Positions 36,207-50,630 of a DNA stretch of 64,000 bases are shown here, one piece after another (position 1 is the stretch's first letter; every line of letters begins with the position of its first letter). Source of the stretch: Schoenoplectus triqueter (lineage: Eukaryota; Streptophyta; Magnoliopsida; Poales; Cyperaceae). Location of the stretch: positions 496,001 through 560,000 of the forward strand of contig CAXKVV010002144.1 in assembly GCA_964058805.1 (NCBI GenBank). Reading direction: 5' to 3'. The notes beneath the pieces were generated by a model, which was not told the DNA's origin, searched no databases, and worked only from the letters and a program-made list of their open reading frames with translations. Position numbers and translations under genes: made by a program.

Positions 36207-39200
36207 TGTTTACCCCTGAAAGGTTGAAGGAAGAAATACAAGAGAGAAAGCCAAGATCAAACCCTATGAGCTGAAGCAGTACAATCCCTGTACTACATGG
36301 AATAGTATCAATGCCAAGCCAGTATTTTGATACAACCAATCATGAGAAATCCTAATGTGATTTTTGCTTTCAAGGCTGACCTGGTGCCAAAGCTGCGAGC
36401 AACCACCTAACCATGCTTTGATTTGTGTCAATTACTGATAAGTAGTCAGTTCTTTGACCAAGTCACCCTCATGTTAAGGGATTGAAAGTCGATTTCACAA
36501 GACTGATCAGGTGCCAAAGCTGGGAGCAACCACCTGATCAAGTCTAGATTTGTATTAATTGCTGATAAGTAGTCAGCATTTGATCAAATCAAGCCCTAAT
36601 GAATATCAATATAAGTCTAATTGGTATTTAGTTAGGGTGGTTTCTGCAAGAGGAAGATAATTGGCAGAGACACTGAGCTACAACTGATAAATAGGGATTT
36701 TATAAGAAGAAAATAGGGTTTTATTGATCAAGAAATTTTTAGCATAAGAAAACAGGGGTAAAATGGGAATATAAAAATATAGGGGTGATCATTATGAATT
36801 TAGAGAATTTTGGTGAAATTTTCATGATTTTTGGATAAGCAGAGCTGATTAAAATAAATTGGAGAAGAAAATCAAAGCAATCTGAAGGCTGGGATTTAAT
36901 CAAAGGGCTTATGGGTGCAACTTGGGGACAAAGACCTCACTTGGTGCAAGTTGGGGCTGCCAAATAAAGAGCCGCTAATTTAGGCGCTGGGAGATCTGTT
37001 TGAAAGAGTAACAAACCGCGTGAACTCGGTGCACCATTGTTATATCTCATTAAACCTGACACGTGGGACCAGACCATGTACGCCTAGTCCACCCGGATTG
37101 CATTACCCCTCTTTGTCCCTTCTTTCGCTGCCAAGGGGACCCACCAAAACAGAAAATCATCTCCCTCTTCTCTGGCGAATTCTTCTCTGCCGACTTGAGT
37201 TTTCAACAGAAGCAAACCGAAAAATGGAAGGAGGCTCAATCGGCGACGAAAAATTACAAACTTTATATCATTAGAGAGCCCTTGATGAGGAGAACTCGAT
37301 GAAGCAATCGCCACTCAATTTAATATACTGTGCATCACTCGCACTCAATGAGTGAAGAATCGGGTATAAAGTTCAATTGGGCGATTTGGGGAACAATCAA
37401 ACAAATTGACGGCTTAGAAAACCTCATGTGGGACCCACGATTCGGTTGAGACCGTTACTGGCACAAAAATCGTTGCTCATTGTATAATTGCCTTGGTGGG
37501 ATTGGTGCACACAACCGAAACCAGTAAAATTGAAGATTTCATCCTGGTTTTTGAGAAAGAGGAGCAGGGAAGAATTAAGCTACGATTACTGTGCCAAGCT
37601 GGCAATCCATATCCTAGAGCCTACTTGCAACAAACACAACTGAAACTCATCTACACCCTCCAATTGAGTGATCAAGGGCTATGATCATGCCATGTCAGTG
37701 ATCTGTGGCACCTAGGAAGCACAGATTATGCGAGAATAAACACAATTAGCCACTGCCAAGCTCTATATAAACTCTAGACATCAATTGAAAGGAGGAGGAG
37801 AGATTTTTAGTGATCAAGGCAACCATACACCTCCACACCAAAATCAGTTGAGACAGGTTCATATACATACCATTCTCTACAGTAAGAGCCCCAACCAAGC
37901 AGTCTTAATTCGGTAGAGAGAGAGTTAGTTCTGGAGAGATAGCCATTTCCATTAAGAGCAAAAGAATCAGTAGAAGAGGGAGATAATAGAGTTTACCTAT
38001 AGAATAAAAATTGCTGTAATAGAGTATAGGTAGATCTGATACCATTAGGATCAACTCCATTCTTGTGAATTGAAGAGTGAATAGTTGCATTATAAGCAAA
38101 GGTTAGTAATTTTCATTACTGTTTCTTCTTTCCACTCTTTTTTTCTTTTTCTTTTCTTTTGCAAATTCAACTCAGTACAAGATTAACCCTAGAGCTGACA
38201 TCTAGTGAGCCACTGGCCCAATCACAAAGTGATTGGTGTGCCTTTAGGCCTGGATCAGCTATCATTATCAAGAATCCAAAAGGTAAAACAGGTATTTCTT
38301 ACTCAATCAAGAAGAAGAACAAGAAAGGGTTAGTAGAAGAGCAAATGCATTGCCTCCTAACCATCACCCACAGCTGGTAGAAGACTAAAGTCTCCCAGTT
38401 TCTAATTAGTGTCTGATTTGATTAAAGTTGGAATACAATCTGAAAATCAGCAAAGGTGATTGAAATATGCAATGTTTGATACTGACAGACAGCATAAACC
38501 AATGTTTGAGCTATGTAACATAGTAATTAGCACTAAGATCACAAGAATCAATCAAGAATTAGCTTAATTAAGCATTTGAATCTAAGGAGTCAGGGCCAGG
38601 AACTTTTCGGTACCGAAATGGTACTAAGCAACAAAACGGTACAGGCTCAGCTGGCTATCCATCTTACTGATGCACTCAAAAAAGATACCGTTGTACTCAT
38701 CTTGCTCCGACGACGCTCCTGACATCGGCCGATCATTGATCAGACACCGGGAAAGACCGGTGAGGCCTACCTGCACTAATCTCAAAGAAGTCAAGAATAG
38801 AAGTGTTGGGACAACCTTGTTGCACGACCCTGGAAGCAGGGGCGCGAATCTTGAAGTCGTTGCACGAATCTAAATAGGAATTTAATGACATCCGTGAAGA
38901 GAGAAATTGAGATAAAGCCGAGGCCTATCTCAACCCTCCATCTTCCTTTTTAACTGATCTTGAGGCAAATCTAATGGTTTAGGATATTAATAGGTTAAGG
39001 GTCGGCCCAATAATAGAAGAAAGGAAGTAGAGTGAACTTGGGCCCAATCAATAGAAAGAAAGAACAGGAAATTAAGACAGGCCCAACTCAGAGAAAAATA
39101 ACGAAATGGGCCCAGTAGTTAAGAAAAAATTAATCTCGGCCCAATCTGTTAAGCCCAACTGATAAATAATAACAGAACATTAATTATATATAGTAAATAA

Positions 39201-40384
39201 ATGATTTGAAAATGCTCCTGAACTCCAAATTGACTCAAATTTGTTTCTAAAGTTTTCTTATTTTTCATACTATTTTTCTATACAATAATATTCCAGTTTT
39301 AAAAATATAATCATAGTAAAACAATTTAAAAGCAAAAGACATTACACATATTGGTATATTTGACCTAGATTTGACTTGTCATTTTAAATACTATAAAATT
39401 CCAAAAATACAAATAAAAATCATAAATAATAACTAGATATATTTTAGTGATTTTTCAAGTGATTTTCCACGAAGTAATAATGATGATAGTAAAATACTAT
39501 AATAAATAATGAGATTAGCTATATTCTTTGATAAATAAGAAAATAATAATAATAGTAATAGATATTATATTGATATTTTTCCAGTAAAAAGAACAAAAAT
39601 AAATAGTACAAAATATATACAAAAATATACTACCATGGTAATAAATAGTAAAATGCATTTTCTTTTATAATAAAGAATGATAATATAGTTTTATGATATG
39701 AGTTGTATTTCTTTTATTTCTATACAAACATATACAATAAAAAATATACTTTTGATGAATAAAATGTAATAAAAATAATAGTTGTAATAAAAATATAATG
39801 AATTTCATCTCTTATGGCTATTTTCAACTAATAATAAAAAAAATCTTATACTTTTCTATAGATAATAAATAGAAATAATAAAAATAGATATAATGAATAG
39901 TATAATAAATAAGATAGAATATTAGTAATGATTTCTTTTTAGCTATTATAGATATTAAAAATAAAACAAAAATAAAGAAATAATAATAAAAAAATAATAA
40001 AAATAATAATAGTAAAATAGTATAGCTAACCACCTTTTAATTTTGTAAATGATTCTTACATAATGAATAGTATTTCAATATAATAGAATATAATAATAAA
40101 ATTCTATTACTTTGGCTATTATAAACATTTTAAAAATACAAATAAAAAATCATAGCCATTTTATTTTCTATTATTTTTGTAAGTGATTTTCTACAGAATA
40201 AATAGAGTTTAAAAATAAAATTTTACTACTTTAGCTATTATAAAAATCCCAAAAATATAAATGAAACTCTAATTAATAGCTACCCCTTTTCCTATTATTT
40301 TTGTAAATAATTTTCTACATAGATAAATAGAGTTCAAGAAATAAAAATAATAATAATAAAAAAAATATAATAATAGTAATAAGA

Positions 40385-40428
<44 letters not shown>

Positions 40429-42250
40429 AAATGCATCTTCATAATAAAAATAATAATGGAAAATATTATATAATAGACTTTGTGCATGTTAGAAATGAAT
40501 AAATATACTCATATAAGGAGTGTAGAGCCACATATGAATATTTGCACACATTTAGAATGATTAGTCAAGACAAGAACACCTTGACGTAGGATGATTAAGG
40601 CTTCGATAGCAATATGAAGAAGATACGTTGAGACAAGAACATCTTGACGTGAGATGATTAAGGCTTTAATAGCACCATGAGAAGATATGTCGAGACAAGA
40701 ACATCTTGACACTTGATGAAGAATAATAAGATACGTCGAGACAGGAACATCTTGACGTGAGATGAATAAGGCTTTGATAGCAACATGAAGGAACATGTCG
40801 AGACAAGAACATCTTGACACTTGATGAAGAATAACCAGAGTGGCGACATCAACATGGAGAGATATGTCGACCCTGAGGAAGAAGAACATTACGATGTCCT
40901 AGATAGGTGACATCTTAATGACTTACCGCCATGAGCAAGTAACTCATGATTGAATACGCTCACACAAGAGGTGTAGGGCAACATAGTAATTTTGCACAAG
41001 TAATGCAATATGTAGAATGATTAGTCGAGACAAGAATATCTTGACACTCGCTGAAGAATGACCAAAGCTACGACATCAGCATGGAGAGATATGTCGACTT
41101 TGAAGAAGAAGAACATTACGATGTCCGAGCGAAGTGACATCTTAATGACTCGGTGTCATGAACAAGTAATTCATGACCATTTGAGCTGGCAAGACTGAAC
41201 TCGTCCGTCGATGAGTTTGTCTCCTGGCTCATTTCCCGAGACTGTGAGATTGAATCGGTCTGTAGGTAGATTCATCCACAAAACAGTGAATGTGAACCGT
41301 TCTGTAGGTAGGTTCCTTCACTAACACATGCCTCAATGTTGAACTGGCCCAGCGCTTCAGGTTTGACATTGTGTGCAATTGTGTTTCCTAGGTTTATGAA
41401 TCGGCTTAGTGCTTCGAATTCATGATCTAGAAGATCGGTGAGAAGAAACACGTGGGCCATATCCACCCTTCTCCTGATTCACCAACCTCAAGATCAACCG
41501 GCTCAGCGCTTCGAGTTGTATTTTGTGTGATTGGTTGTTGACTAGTTAAGATTGAACCGGTCTGTTTGTAGGTTTATCTTCTAGATCAACGGAGGTCGAG
41601 TCGATCTGTATGTAGACTCACCTCAAGCCCCCTATGAAGAGATTAACCTGGTCTGTTGGTAAGGTTACATCTCGAGGTGGCATGGACTGAACCGATCTGT
41701 TTGTAGGTTCGTCCTCCATAAGACAAAACCGATCTGTTTGTAGGTTTGTCTTCCATAGATTGAACTGATCTGTTTGTAGGTTCATCTTCCGTAGACCCCT
41801 TTTTATAAACTTAGACGACCACTTGACCATCTTTTAACTATACTATTTGCTTCTCTCTTTCAAAGATCCAGAGGTGCCTCGAGGTTCGTAGCCCAGGGTA
41901 ATTAACGGTGGGGGCTTGCGCCCACCGGAATCTACAAGAACTCACAATCACTAAAAAAACCCCTGAATGTGCATCCAAATATCTCTAAACGGCAGAATCG
42001 GCCGACACCCATCAGATGCACGCTCGGGAGGGATCTCCGTGTCCTTCTTCCGCAGAACCCATCGCCCGGCGGCGGTGCGGCGGCACGCGAAAAAGGGTCG
42101 CACAGGATCTGGCACGCCCAGTGGGACTATCAAAATAAACTCAGGGAATAATAAGATTTGGATGCATATACGGGAGGGATCTCCGTGTCCTTCTTCCGCA
42201 GAACCCATCGCCCGGCGGCGGTGCGGCGGCGCGCGAAAAAGGGTCGCATA
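36207..42250 (+). mobile_element. 3' LTR of inner element (6,044 bp)
   Basis: It pairs with 18079-24121. By eye the two differ at roughly 17 sites, about 0.3%. It ends GGGTCGCATA where the 5' LTR ends GGGTCGCACA, so the terminal CA has become TA. The TATA is at 37764-37771. The terminal 146-bp duplication with embedded PBS (42110-42127) is present as in the 5' LTR. Confidence 0.95.
37764..37771 (+). promoter_or_regulatory. TATA box of inner 3' LTR
   Basis: Same TATATAAA as at 19636-19643. From this copy, transcription would run out of the element at 42250 into the antisense strand of the outer gag region. Confidence 0.6.
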
Positions 42251-42255
42251 GTATC
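42251..42255. repeat. Target-site duplication of inner element, right copy (GTATC)
   Basis: Directly follows the mutated LTR end CGCATA and matches 18074-18078. Confidence 0.95.
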
Positions 42256-45200
42256 AAATTTAGGGCCTTTGTTGAAGGGTTTCTGACCTGCTTTAGTTAT
42301 TGACCGGCTTGGCGCCACAGCGGATTTAGGCAGAAAATACTGGGCGTCATTGAATTTAATCTCATGCACCCCGAATGGTTTAACATCTCCGTCAATTCTC
42401 TTTTGCTTACCATTCTCGATATATTTCAGGCACTGGTGCAGAGTAGAGGGTATGACCTGATTACTGTGAAGCCACGGGCGACCCAGCAACGCCCGATAAG
42501 AAGTTTCAGCGTCAATGACATAGAATTTAGTAGGCGCCTTTAGGCTTCCGCATTGCAGGTTCAGGGTTATAGCTCCCAAGGCCTTTTGGGAGTTTTGATT
42601 AAAGCCATGAATAATCACCTTTTCATCAGATAGATTCTTCACATCTAAGGTGATGGTCTTTAGGGTTTTAAGCGGCATAATATTGATCGAGGACCCCGCG
42701 TCGACCAAAATGCGGCCAATCTTTTGCCCTCCACAATTTCCAGTAATGTATAACGGGCGGTTGTGGTCGACGGTGCCTATCAGGAGGTCGTCGTCTGTGA
42801 AATTTATACAGGCGGCCCGTTTGGCGGTGAATAGGGCTTCTTGCATATTTTGCTCGACAAAGTATGACTTGTACTTCTCAGGATCTTGCAAGGCCTGAAT
42901 TAGCACCTCCCTTAGGTCCTGTGACATCATCAATGCGTCAAATATGCTTAATAATGCTGGGATCTTACGCAGATGTGCCAACACGTTATATTTTTCACCC
43001 GTCGACCGGGTCTTTTCTGGGTTCTTGCTTAGGTTATCGGCCTCTTTACCTTTATTCAGGGCCTTATCCTTTCCTTTATCGGAATCCTTGGGAGCCTGTC
43101 TCTCGGGTATATAAGTCCCGGACCGGAGCACGGCTTTGCACTCTTCATTCTTGGTCCCAGAGGTGCTTGCTTCCCCTTCGTCATTTGGGAAGAACATCTC
43201 CTCTAATGTTGGCATATCTTCGTCGTGAGAAGAATATACCATATTGCACGAAGCACCCCAGATCTCTTCGCTTTCTTTTTTATTTATTTCTTCATCCACA
43301 TTTTCTTTCTTTTGACCTAGGGTTAGCTTCTCCCAGTCTTCTTTGGAGATGAAATGTTGAAGGGTGATCGCCTCGGGACTGCCCTGCTCGTACTCTTCAA
43401 TTTTGTTCTTTCTGGACTTGTTGCTTCTATGTTTCTTTCTTTTCTTAAGAACCTGGTCTTGGCTCTGGTCCACCTTATAATATACCCTGGGTTTTGGTGG
43501 GACCACTGGCGTGATATCATCTTTCCATTTCATGCCAGGTTCTTTCTTGAGAGCTTTAAGCATTTTAATCGATTTCTTCGATAAGTGCGTAGTCCATTGT
43601 TCTTCCTGGTCTTCACTTAATTGGTCCGGGATCTTCTCTTCCTCGTGAGAGATCATATTGGCCTGTTCATGGGCCGATGGGCTTTGCAAGAACCCTTTTG
43701 GTAAAGTAATTTCACCGTTTTTATACGCCTTCTCGACCCAATCTTTGAAGACCCAGCAATCTTCGATTGAGTGCCCTATTATTCTGTGGTATGGGCAGAA
43801 GTTGGGTTCGTCCGATTTATCGGCATCTTCCGGGCGTTTACTGGCCGGCAGGGTTAGACCGTTCTTCAGGGCCCCTCTGAAGATTTGGGCAACTTTATCT
43901 TTTCTGAAGGAGTACGGTTTAGATTTCTTTTGTTTGAGGGACTCGAAACTCCGTGAACTCCCTCCTGGGTTAGGCCTGGGTCCCTTATTGTAATTATTGC
44001 CATTTGTGCCACTGCTGCCGCCTTGGGTGTCTGCGTTAGCGACCATCTTATCTTTTAGTGAGGTGAATGCCACTTTGGTTTCAGCTCGGGCCCCTCGTTG
44101 CGGCCTATTATTCATAAAGTTCGGCATGGTATGCGGTGACATTCTTTCCATGTTGGATACCGATCTGAGCAAGTCTTTGAATGTGTTGACCTTTGTCACA
44201 CCAAGAAGCATGCCCATCCACCCGTCAATGTTCTTCATGATTAGGTTGACGGCCTCATCTTCAGTTAATGTGCGGTCGCATTTGATGCTGAGGTTCCGCC
44301 ATCTATTGATAAAATCTGTCATTGACTCCCCTTTCTTGGGCTTAGTGCTTGCCAGATCGGCTATGTTTATTTTGTCAGACACCATGACAAATCGCGCCCT
44401 GAACGAGTCTGCCATCTCGTCCCAGGTTCTGATGTTGTTGTTTTCTAATGAATAATACCATTGGAAAGCGGTTCCCACTAGGCTTTGAGGGAATTGTCTT
44501 AACAACAGTGCATCATTGCCGCCCGTGTTGCCGCACGAGGCTACAAAGTGGGCCAGGTGTTGTTCGGGGTTCAGGTCTTTATTGCCTTCCCCTGAGAAGG
44601 TCCTAAAACGGGGAATCACATACCCTTTAGGATATTCTTCTAAATCATATATGGCAGGGTATGGATGTCCACAGTTTTTGACGGGAGGGATAGCGTATCC
44701 ACCTCCAGCTATCTGCATTTGCTGGGTAATCATGGCTTGAATCTCTTTCCGGGATATTCCCGTTGGTTCAGCCTCCACTTCTATGGTTCTGTGTGGATGG
44801 GGTTTAGAATCGATGGGTTGTTTTCCCTTATGATTGCTTTTGGTACTGTGGACCCCTTCTTGACGGGAGCTACCAGCTTTGAAATTGGCGTCTTGTGATT
44901 CTTGCAATGATTTGACCGCCTTAATCAATTCTTCGTTCTGCTTCAGCATGGTAGCAATTAGCTCCCGTTGCCTAATCAGCTCTTCGTCCCGTGCCTCGAT
45001 GTGGCCTTTTAGTATTTCTATTTCATCGATGGACATCTCGGGACGTGCTTCAACGTCATCTTCATTGTCGAAGAAGTCAGGGTTTTCGTTGTGGTCTTCC
45101 CCTTCCCTGCTATTGCCTTCGGGGTTGACTCTCTTGGGAGGTCTCCCTTTTCTACCATTATTTTTATTAGTATTGGTGACGTGAGCTTGATTAGGCGGAG

Positions 45201-46200
45201 ACTGGTCATCCTGGACCATATTCACCTCTCCATCAGTATCTGGGTCAGTATCGTAGCTTATACTGATGGTATTGACCGAGAAGTGCTCTTCATAGCGAGC
45301 GGTTCTTCTCTTCTTCTTTGCTTGGTCAGGGGCAGTTATTTTTAAGTTGTTGAGTGGTATTCTCGAGCCTAATCGGCTGAATACACTTTTCTGACCTAAG
45401 CGGCTGAATACGCTCTCAGACGGAGCATTGGACTTGCCGGCCTTGTTGGGCTGAGCTTGAGATTGGGGTTTTGTTGGCTGGGAACCCTTCGGGACCCACA
45501 CCTGCTGGGTGCTAGGTGTTGCCTTTGGTGTAAACCTCCTTGGGTGTGGAGTGGAGGCAATGGCTTGCGGCTGAGCCATGCCTTGAGAGTGATCGGGGCG
45601 GGAGACGTATCGTCTCGACCTAGCGTTTCTAACGCTCTTCCTCTGCTTGAGGGCCCTGTGAGCCTTATAGATGGCTTCTGCAGGGGCTTGAGACTTGTCC
45701 TGGCGGCGCTGAGGCCTTTGAGTTGGGAGAGGTGTGGGCTTAGGCACCTCCCATGCCTGGCGGAGCTGGCCCGTGGCTGAGTTCTTGGCCACTATGCGGA
45801 GGGCTGTGAATTTGTTGGAGACTGGGATAGCTGGCCTAGCCACCAGCTGGTTCTGGTATGCATCCAGGGCCCTCTTCCTCGATGCTTGAGAGTCGCGGGC
45901 AGTTCGGGCTGCTGCCTTTGGGCTTGTCCTCTTGGACGGTCGCCTTCTCCTTTTTGGGGAGGTAGTAGGAGAGGTCATGACGTTGTTAGAAATACCCTTG
46001 GGAGTTAGGGTAATCGAGTCCTCCTCCTCGTCCAGAATGGAGATCTGGACGGTTGCGGGAGTGAAGGCGGCCACTGGAGCTGGGCCATAAATGGTAAGTT
46101 CTTGCGGGATGGTCCCGAAGAACATGAAAAGCTTGCCCTCTGGGCTCCGTGCAGGAGTGACAGTGTAGGGAGCGAGGTTGAAGTTTCCGAAGAATGCCAT
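42251..46200 (-). pseudogene. Outer gag-pol, 5' part: gag, first CHHC knuckle, protease (truncated by insertion)
   Basis: It starts at ATG 46200-46198 (MAFFGNFN) and runs to the insertion point. Its length of 3,950 nt exactly equals the inner interval 24261-28210. It encodes the basic N-terminal region, the coiled coil, the capsid-like core (FQWYYSLENN), the CHHC knuckle (FCPYHRIIGHSIEDCW) and the aspartic protease (VDAGSS, then LLGRPWLHSN). This part has no internal stop. The frame runs on about 40 codons into the inner LTR (to 42130), which is an accidental fusion. An in-frame upstream ATG at 46239 lies before the CAG acceptor-like site and is out of frame in the inner copy, so it is not used here as the start. 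Confidence 0.92.
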
Positions 46201-46248
46201 TTCCTGCAAAAACAAAAACACTTGAAAATTATTAGTCATTTTAGCGCA

Positions 46249-46634
46249 TAGAAGACCACTTGTATCCTTTAAATATTCTATTTGCCTCTCTCTTTCAGAG
46301 ATAAGAGGAGAATCTAGGTCCCACCGGGCGTGCCAGATCCTGTGCGACCCTTTTTCGCGCGCCGCCGCACCGCCGCCGGGCGATGGGTTTTGCGGAAGAA
46401 GGACACGGAGATCCCTCCCGAGCGTGCATCTGCTGGGTGTCGGCCGATTCTGCCGTTTAGAGAGATTTGGATGCTCATTCAGGGGGTTTTTTTAGTGATT
46501 GTGAGTTCTTGTAGATTCCGATGGGCGCAAGCCCCCACCGTTAATTACCCTGGGCTACGAACCTCGAGGCACCTCTGGATCTTTGAAAGAGAGAAGCAAA
46601 TAGTATAGTTAAAAGATGGTCAAGTGGTCGTCTA
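46249..46634. repeat. Inverted-repeat arms flanking the LTR end and PBS (outer element)
   Basis: Leader arm 46249-46302 and LTR arm 46579-46634 are imperfect reverse complements over about 55 nt. They are the counterpart of 23683-24213. Here the loop is shorter because the outer LTR lacks the 146-bp extension. Keeping both arms in two subfamilies hints at a role. Confidence 0.78.
46318..46335 (-). other. Primer-binding site of outer element
   Basis: The minus strand reads TGGCACGCCCGGTGGGAC, starting 5 nt inside the 5' LTR terminus (46341). It is identical to the inner PBS at 24127-24144. Confidence 0.8.
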
Positions 46635-47958
46635 ACTTCATAAAAAGGGGTCTACGGAAGATGAACCTACAAACAGATCGGTTCAATCTATGGAAGACAA
46701 ACCTACAAACAGATCGGTTTTGTCCTATGGAAGACGAACCTACAAACAGATCGGTTCAGTCTATGCCACCTCGAGATGTAACCTTACCTACAGACCAGGT
46801 TAATCTCTTTAGAGGGGCTTGAGGTGAGTCTACATACAGATCGACTCGACCTCCGTTGATCTAGAAGATAAACCTACAAACAGATCGGTTCAATCTTAAC
46901 TAGTCAACAACCAATCACACAAAATACAACTCGAAGCGCTGAGCCGGTTGATCTTGAGGTTGGTGAATCAGGAGAAGGGTGGATATGGCCCACGTGTTTC
47001 TTCTCACTGATCTTCTAGATCATGAATTCGAAGCACTAAGCTGATTCATAAACCTAGGAAACACAATTACACACAATGTCAAACCTGAAGCACTGAGCCA
47101 GTTCAACATTGAGGCATGTGTTAGTGAAGGAACCTACCTACAGAACGGTTCACATTCACTGTTTTGTGGATGAATCTACTCACAGATCGATTCGATCTCA
47201 CAGTCTCGGGAAATGAACTAGGAGACGAACTTATCGACGGATGAGTTCAGTCTTGCTAGCTCAAATGGTCATGAATTACTTGTTCATGACACCGAGTCAT
47301 TAAGATGTCGCTTCGCTCGGACATCGTAATGTTCTTCTTCTTCAAAGTCGACATATCTCTCCATGCTGATGTCGTAGCTTTGGTCATTCTTCAGCGAGCG
47401 TCAAGATGTTCTTGTCTCGACTAATCATTCAATATGTTGCATTACTTGTGCAAAATTACTATGTTGCCCTACACCCCTTGTGTGAGCGTATTCAATCATG
47501 AGTTACTTGCTCATGGCAGTGAGTCATTAAGATGTCACCTATCTAGGACATCGTAATGTTCTTCTTCTTCAGAGTTGACATACATCTCCATGTTAATATC
47601 GTAGCTCTGTTTATTCTTCATCAAACGTCAAGATGTTCCTGTCTCGACATATTCCTTCATGTTGCTATCAAAGCCTTAATCATTCTACGTCAAGATGTTC
47701 TTGTCTCAACGTATCTTCTCATGTTGCTATCGAAGCTTTAGTCATCCTACGTCAAAATGTTCCTGTCTCGACGTATCTTATTATTCTTCATCAAGTGTCA
47801 AGATGTTCTCGTCTCGACTAATCATTCTAAAGATTATATCATATGTGCAAATATTCTTATGTGGCTCCATACTCCTTATGTGAGCATATTTATTCATTTT
47901 CTGAAATGCACAAAGTCTATTATATAATATCTTCCATTATTATTTTTATTATAAAGAT

Positions 47959-47994
<36 letters not shown>

Positions 47995-50622
47995 ATTCTT
48001 ATTATTTTTTATTATTATTATTTTTTTATTATATTTTTTTTATTATTATTATTATTATATTTTTTTTATTTCTTAAACTCTATTTATCTATGTAGAAAAA
48101 TTACTTACAAAAATAATAGAAAAAGGGGTTAGCTATTAACTAGAGTTTCATTTATATTTTTGGAATTTTTATAATAGCTAAAATAGTAGAATTTTATTTT
48201 TATTATTTCTAAACTCTATTTATTTTGTAGAAAATCACTTACAAAAATAATAGAAAATAAAATGGCTATGATTTTTTATTTATATTTTCAAAATGTTTAT
48301 AATAGCCAAAGTAATAGAATTTTATTATTATATTCTATTATTCATTATGTAGGAATTATTTACAAATCAAAAGATAGCTAACTATATTATTTTTTTTAGT
48401 ATTATTATTATTTTTTTATTATTATTTTTTTTATTTTTAAAATCCATAATAGCTAAAAGAAATCATTATTAATATTCTATTCCATTTATTATACTATTCA
48501 TTATATATTTTTATTATTTCTATTTATAAGATTTTTTATTATTACTATTATTAGTTGAAAAATAGCCATGAGAGATGAAATTCATTATATTTTTATTACA
48601 ACTATTATTTTTATTGCATTTTTATTCATCAAAAGTATTTTTGTTGTATATTTGTATAGAAATAACAAAAGAAATACAATTCATATTATAAAACTATATT
48701 ATCATTCTTCATTATAAAAGAAAATGTATTTTACTATTTATTACCATGGTAGTATATTTTTGTATATATTTTGTACTATTTATTTTTATTATTCTTTTTA
48801 CAGAAAATATCAACATAACATCTATTTTTATTTTATTTATATTTTTTTTTTATTTATCAAAGAATATAGCTAATCTCATTATTTATTATGGCATTTTACT
48901 ATCATTATTATTTCATGGAAAATCACTTGAAAAATCACTAGAATATGTCTAGTTATTATTTATGATTTTTATTTGTATTTTTGGAATTTTTATAGTTTTT
49001 AAAATGACAAGTCAAAGCTAGGTCAAATATATCAATATATGTAATGTATTTTGCTTTTAAATTGTTTTATCATGATTATATTTTTAAAACTGGAATATTA
49101 TTGTATAGAAAAATAGTATGAAAAATAAGAAAATTTTAGAAACAAATTTGAGTTAATTTGGAGTTCAGGAGCATTTTCAAATTATTTATTTATTCTATAT
49201 TATTACTATTCTGTTATTATTTAATTACTGGGCCTAATCTGGGCCGTCAGATTTGCATCCAGATTATCATATACCTTTATTTCATTATAAACTTATTTGG
49301 GCCACTGGATCTGTTCCTGAGATTGGTGCACATTAGATGAAGGGCCCAGATCTTTATTTATTCAATCAGGCTTATTTGACTATGGATCACTTGGGCCATT
49401 AGATCTACTTTGAGATTCGCTCATCTGAGATGAAAGGTTTAGATCAACTCCTTCTTTTTCCTTTAAGCCGCGGTTTATAACTGACGTTGGATTCCTTTAA
49501 GATGTGTTTTCGCGCATCAAATCTCGTGTTCATGCGCTAAAAGTCGTGCACATTCGTCCCTCTGACTGTCCCATTGACCACTTCGCTGAGATTCGTGCAG
49601 GGAGTTGTTTCCGGTGACCGGAGCTCCATCTCCCCGATCAGATGGATTCAGCAGTGTCGCCTCTTTGTCAAGAGCACGTCCATGGCATCTGATTGAAGAT
49701 CGGTGCGGTGCTTTAGTGTGTGTATGAGTACCATTTTCGGTACAGTTCAAATTCGGTACCGATTGAGTTTTCAATCGCGAATTTCACTCAATTGATTGAT
49801 GAATCCTGCAATTGAACTTCTGTTACTGATCGCCTGTGTCTTCTGATCGTGTTTGTAAAGTCGAATTTTCTTTTGAGGTGTCGTGCATGGCCTATTCCAC
49901 TTGAACGTTGTCGTGCACGGTACCGGTCACGCTAACTTCAATACTATACGATGAATTGCTCCAATTACACCGCTTCCTTGCACCTTGAACCAGTCTCAAG
50001 CTCTCAAGTCATCGTTTAGGCAAAGGAGTCGAGAGGAATAGCTTATCCTTCTATCGACTCCATACTGACAGATCATCGGCCGATTTGGTGAATGGGAGAG
50101 TTGTGAAACTCTACTACCAATCCCGTTGCAGATTCAAATGATATAGAAAAAAAGCGAAAGAACAGGTACATGTAATCATATGAAGCCTAAACCAAAAGAT
50201 CAAATCTTTGCTTCTATGAAATACTGGTAATTTCCAAGATTTAATCAAAAGAACATGAATTGAAAAGAAGAAAAAGGACAATGCGAGAAAGGCATAAAGA
50301 ATCACACTGTAAACTAAAATTGGACAGAAAATAGCAAATTATTTGATTATCCAATGCAAGAACTGATTTTATTGCACAGCTACAACTCTTCCCTAATCAC
50401 ATTTTCAATTTCATAGCAATACCTGCTTAGCAAACTTGCAAATGATGAATAGAACTTGTGAAGATTATAAATTGGATCGAATTGAGAGACTAGGTCTACT
50501 ATCAATTGATCTAATTGCCTCTGTTCACTTTGCCTCACTCTCTCTCTTCTCCCTGCTGGTCTCTCTCTCTCTCTCTTAATTGCTGGAAATTTTCGAACCC
50601 CTTCTTCATTCTCTGTAGAGGG

Positions 50623-50630
50623 TTTATATA
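50623..50630 (-). promoter_or_regulatory. TATA box of outer 5' LTR
   Basis: The minus strand reads GGCCTATATAAACCC, as in the 3' LTR. It is the likely core promoter of the outer element. Confidence 0.65.

Larger units (their letters stand above)
18079..42250 (+). mobile_element. Inner Tat-lineage LTR retrotransposon nested in a relative's gag-pol
   Basis: A complete plus-strand element of 24,172 bp: 5' LTR 18079-24121, PBS 24127-24144, leader, gag-pol 24261-33347, spacer, opposite-strand remnant gene 35093-36057, candidate polypurine tract 36191-36206, and 3' LTR 36207-42250. Its gag-pol is colinear with that of its host element, so it is the same family. It differs in its LTR, which has a shorter U3, lacks the G-box cluster and has an extra 146 bp at the 3' end. 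It also lacks the PMD exons. It inserted in the orientation opposite to its host. An in-frame TGA in the integrase makes this copy defective. Confidence 0.95.

Noticed and set aside
42130..42250. C-terminal tail of the outer gag frame extending into the inner LTR
   Set aside because: About 40 codons read from LTR sequence only because no stop happens to occur at the junction. The family protein continues differently, as seen in the intact inner copy.
46201..46239. Upstream in-frame ATG of the outer gag
   Set aside because: It lies before the CAG acceptor-like tract and is out of frame in the inner copy. The shared ATG at 46200 (24261 in the inner) is better supported.
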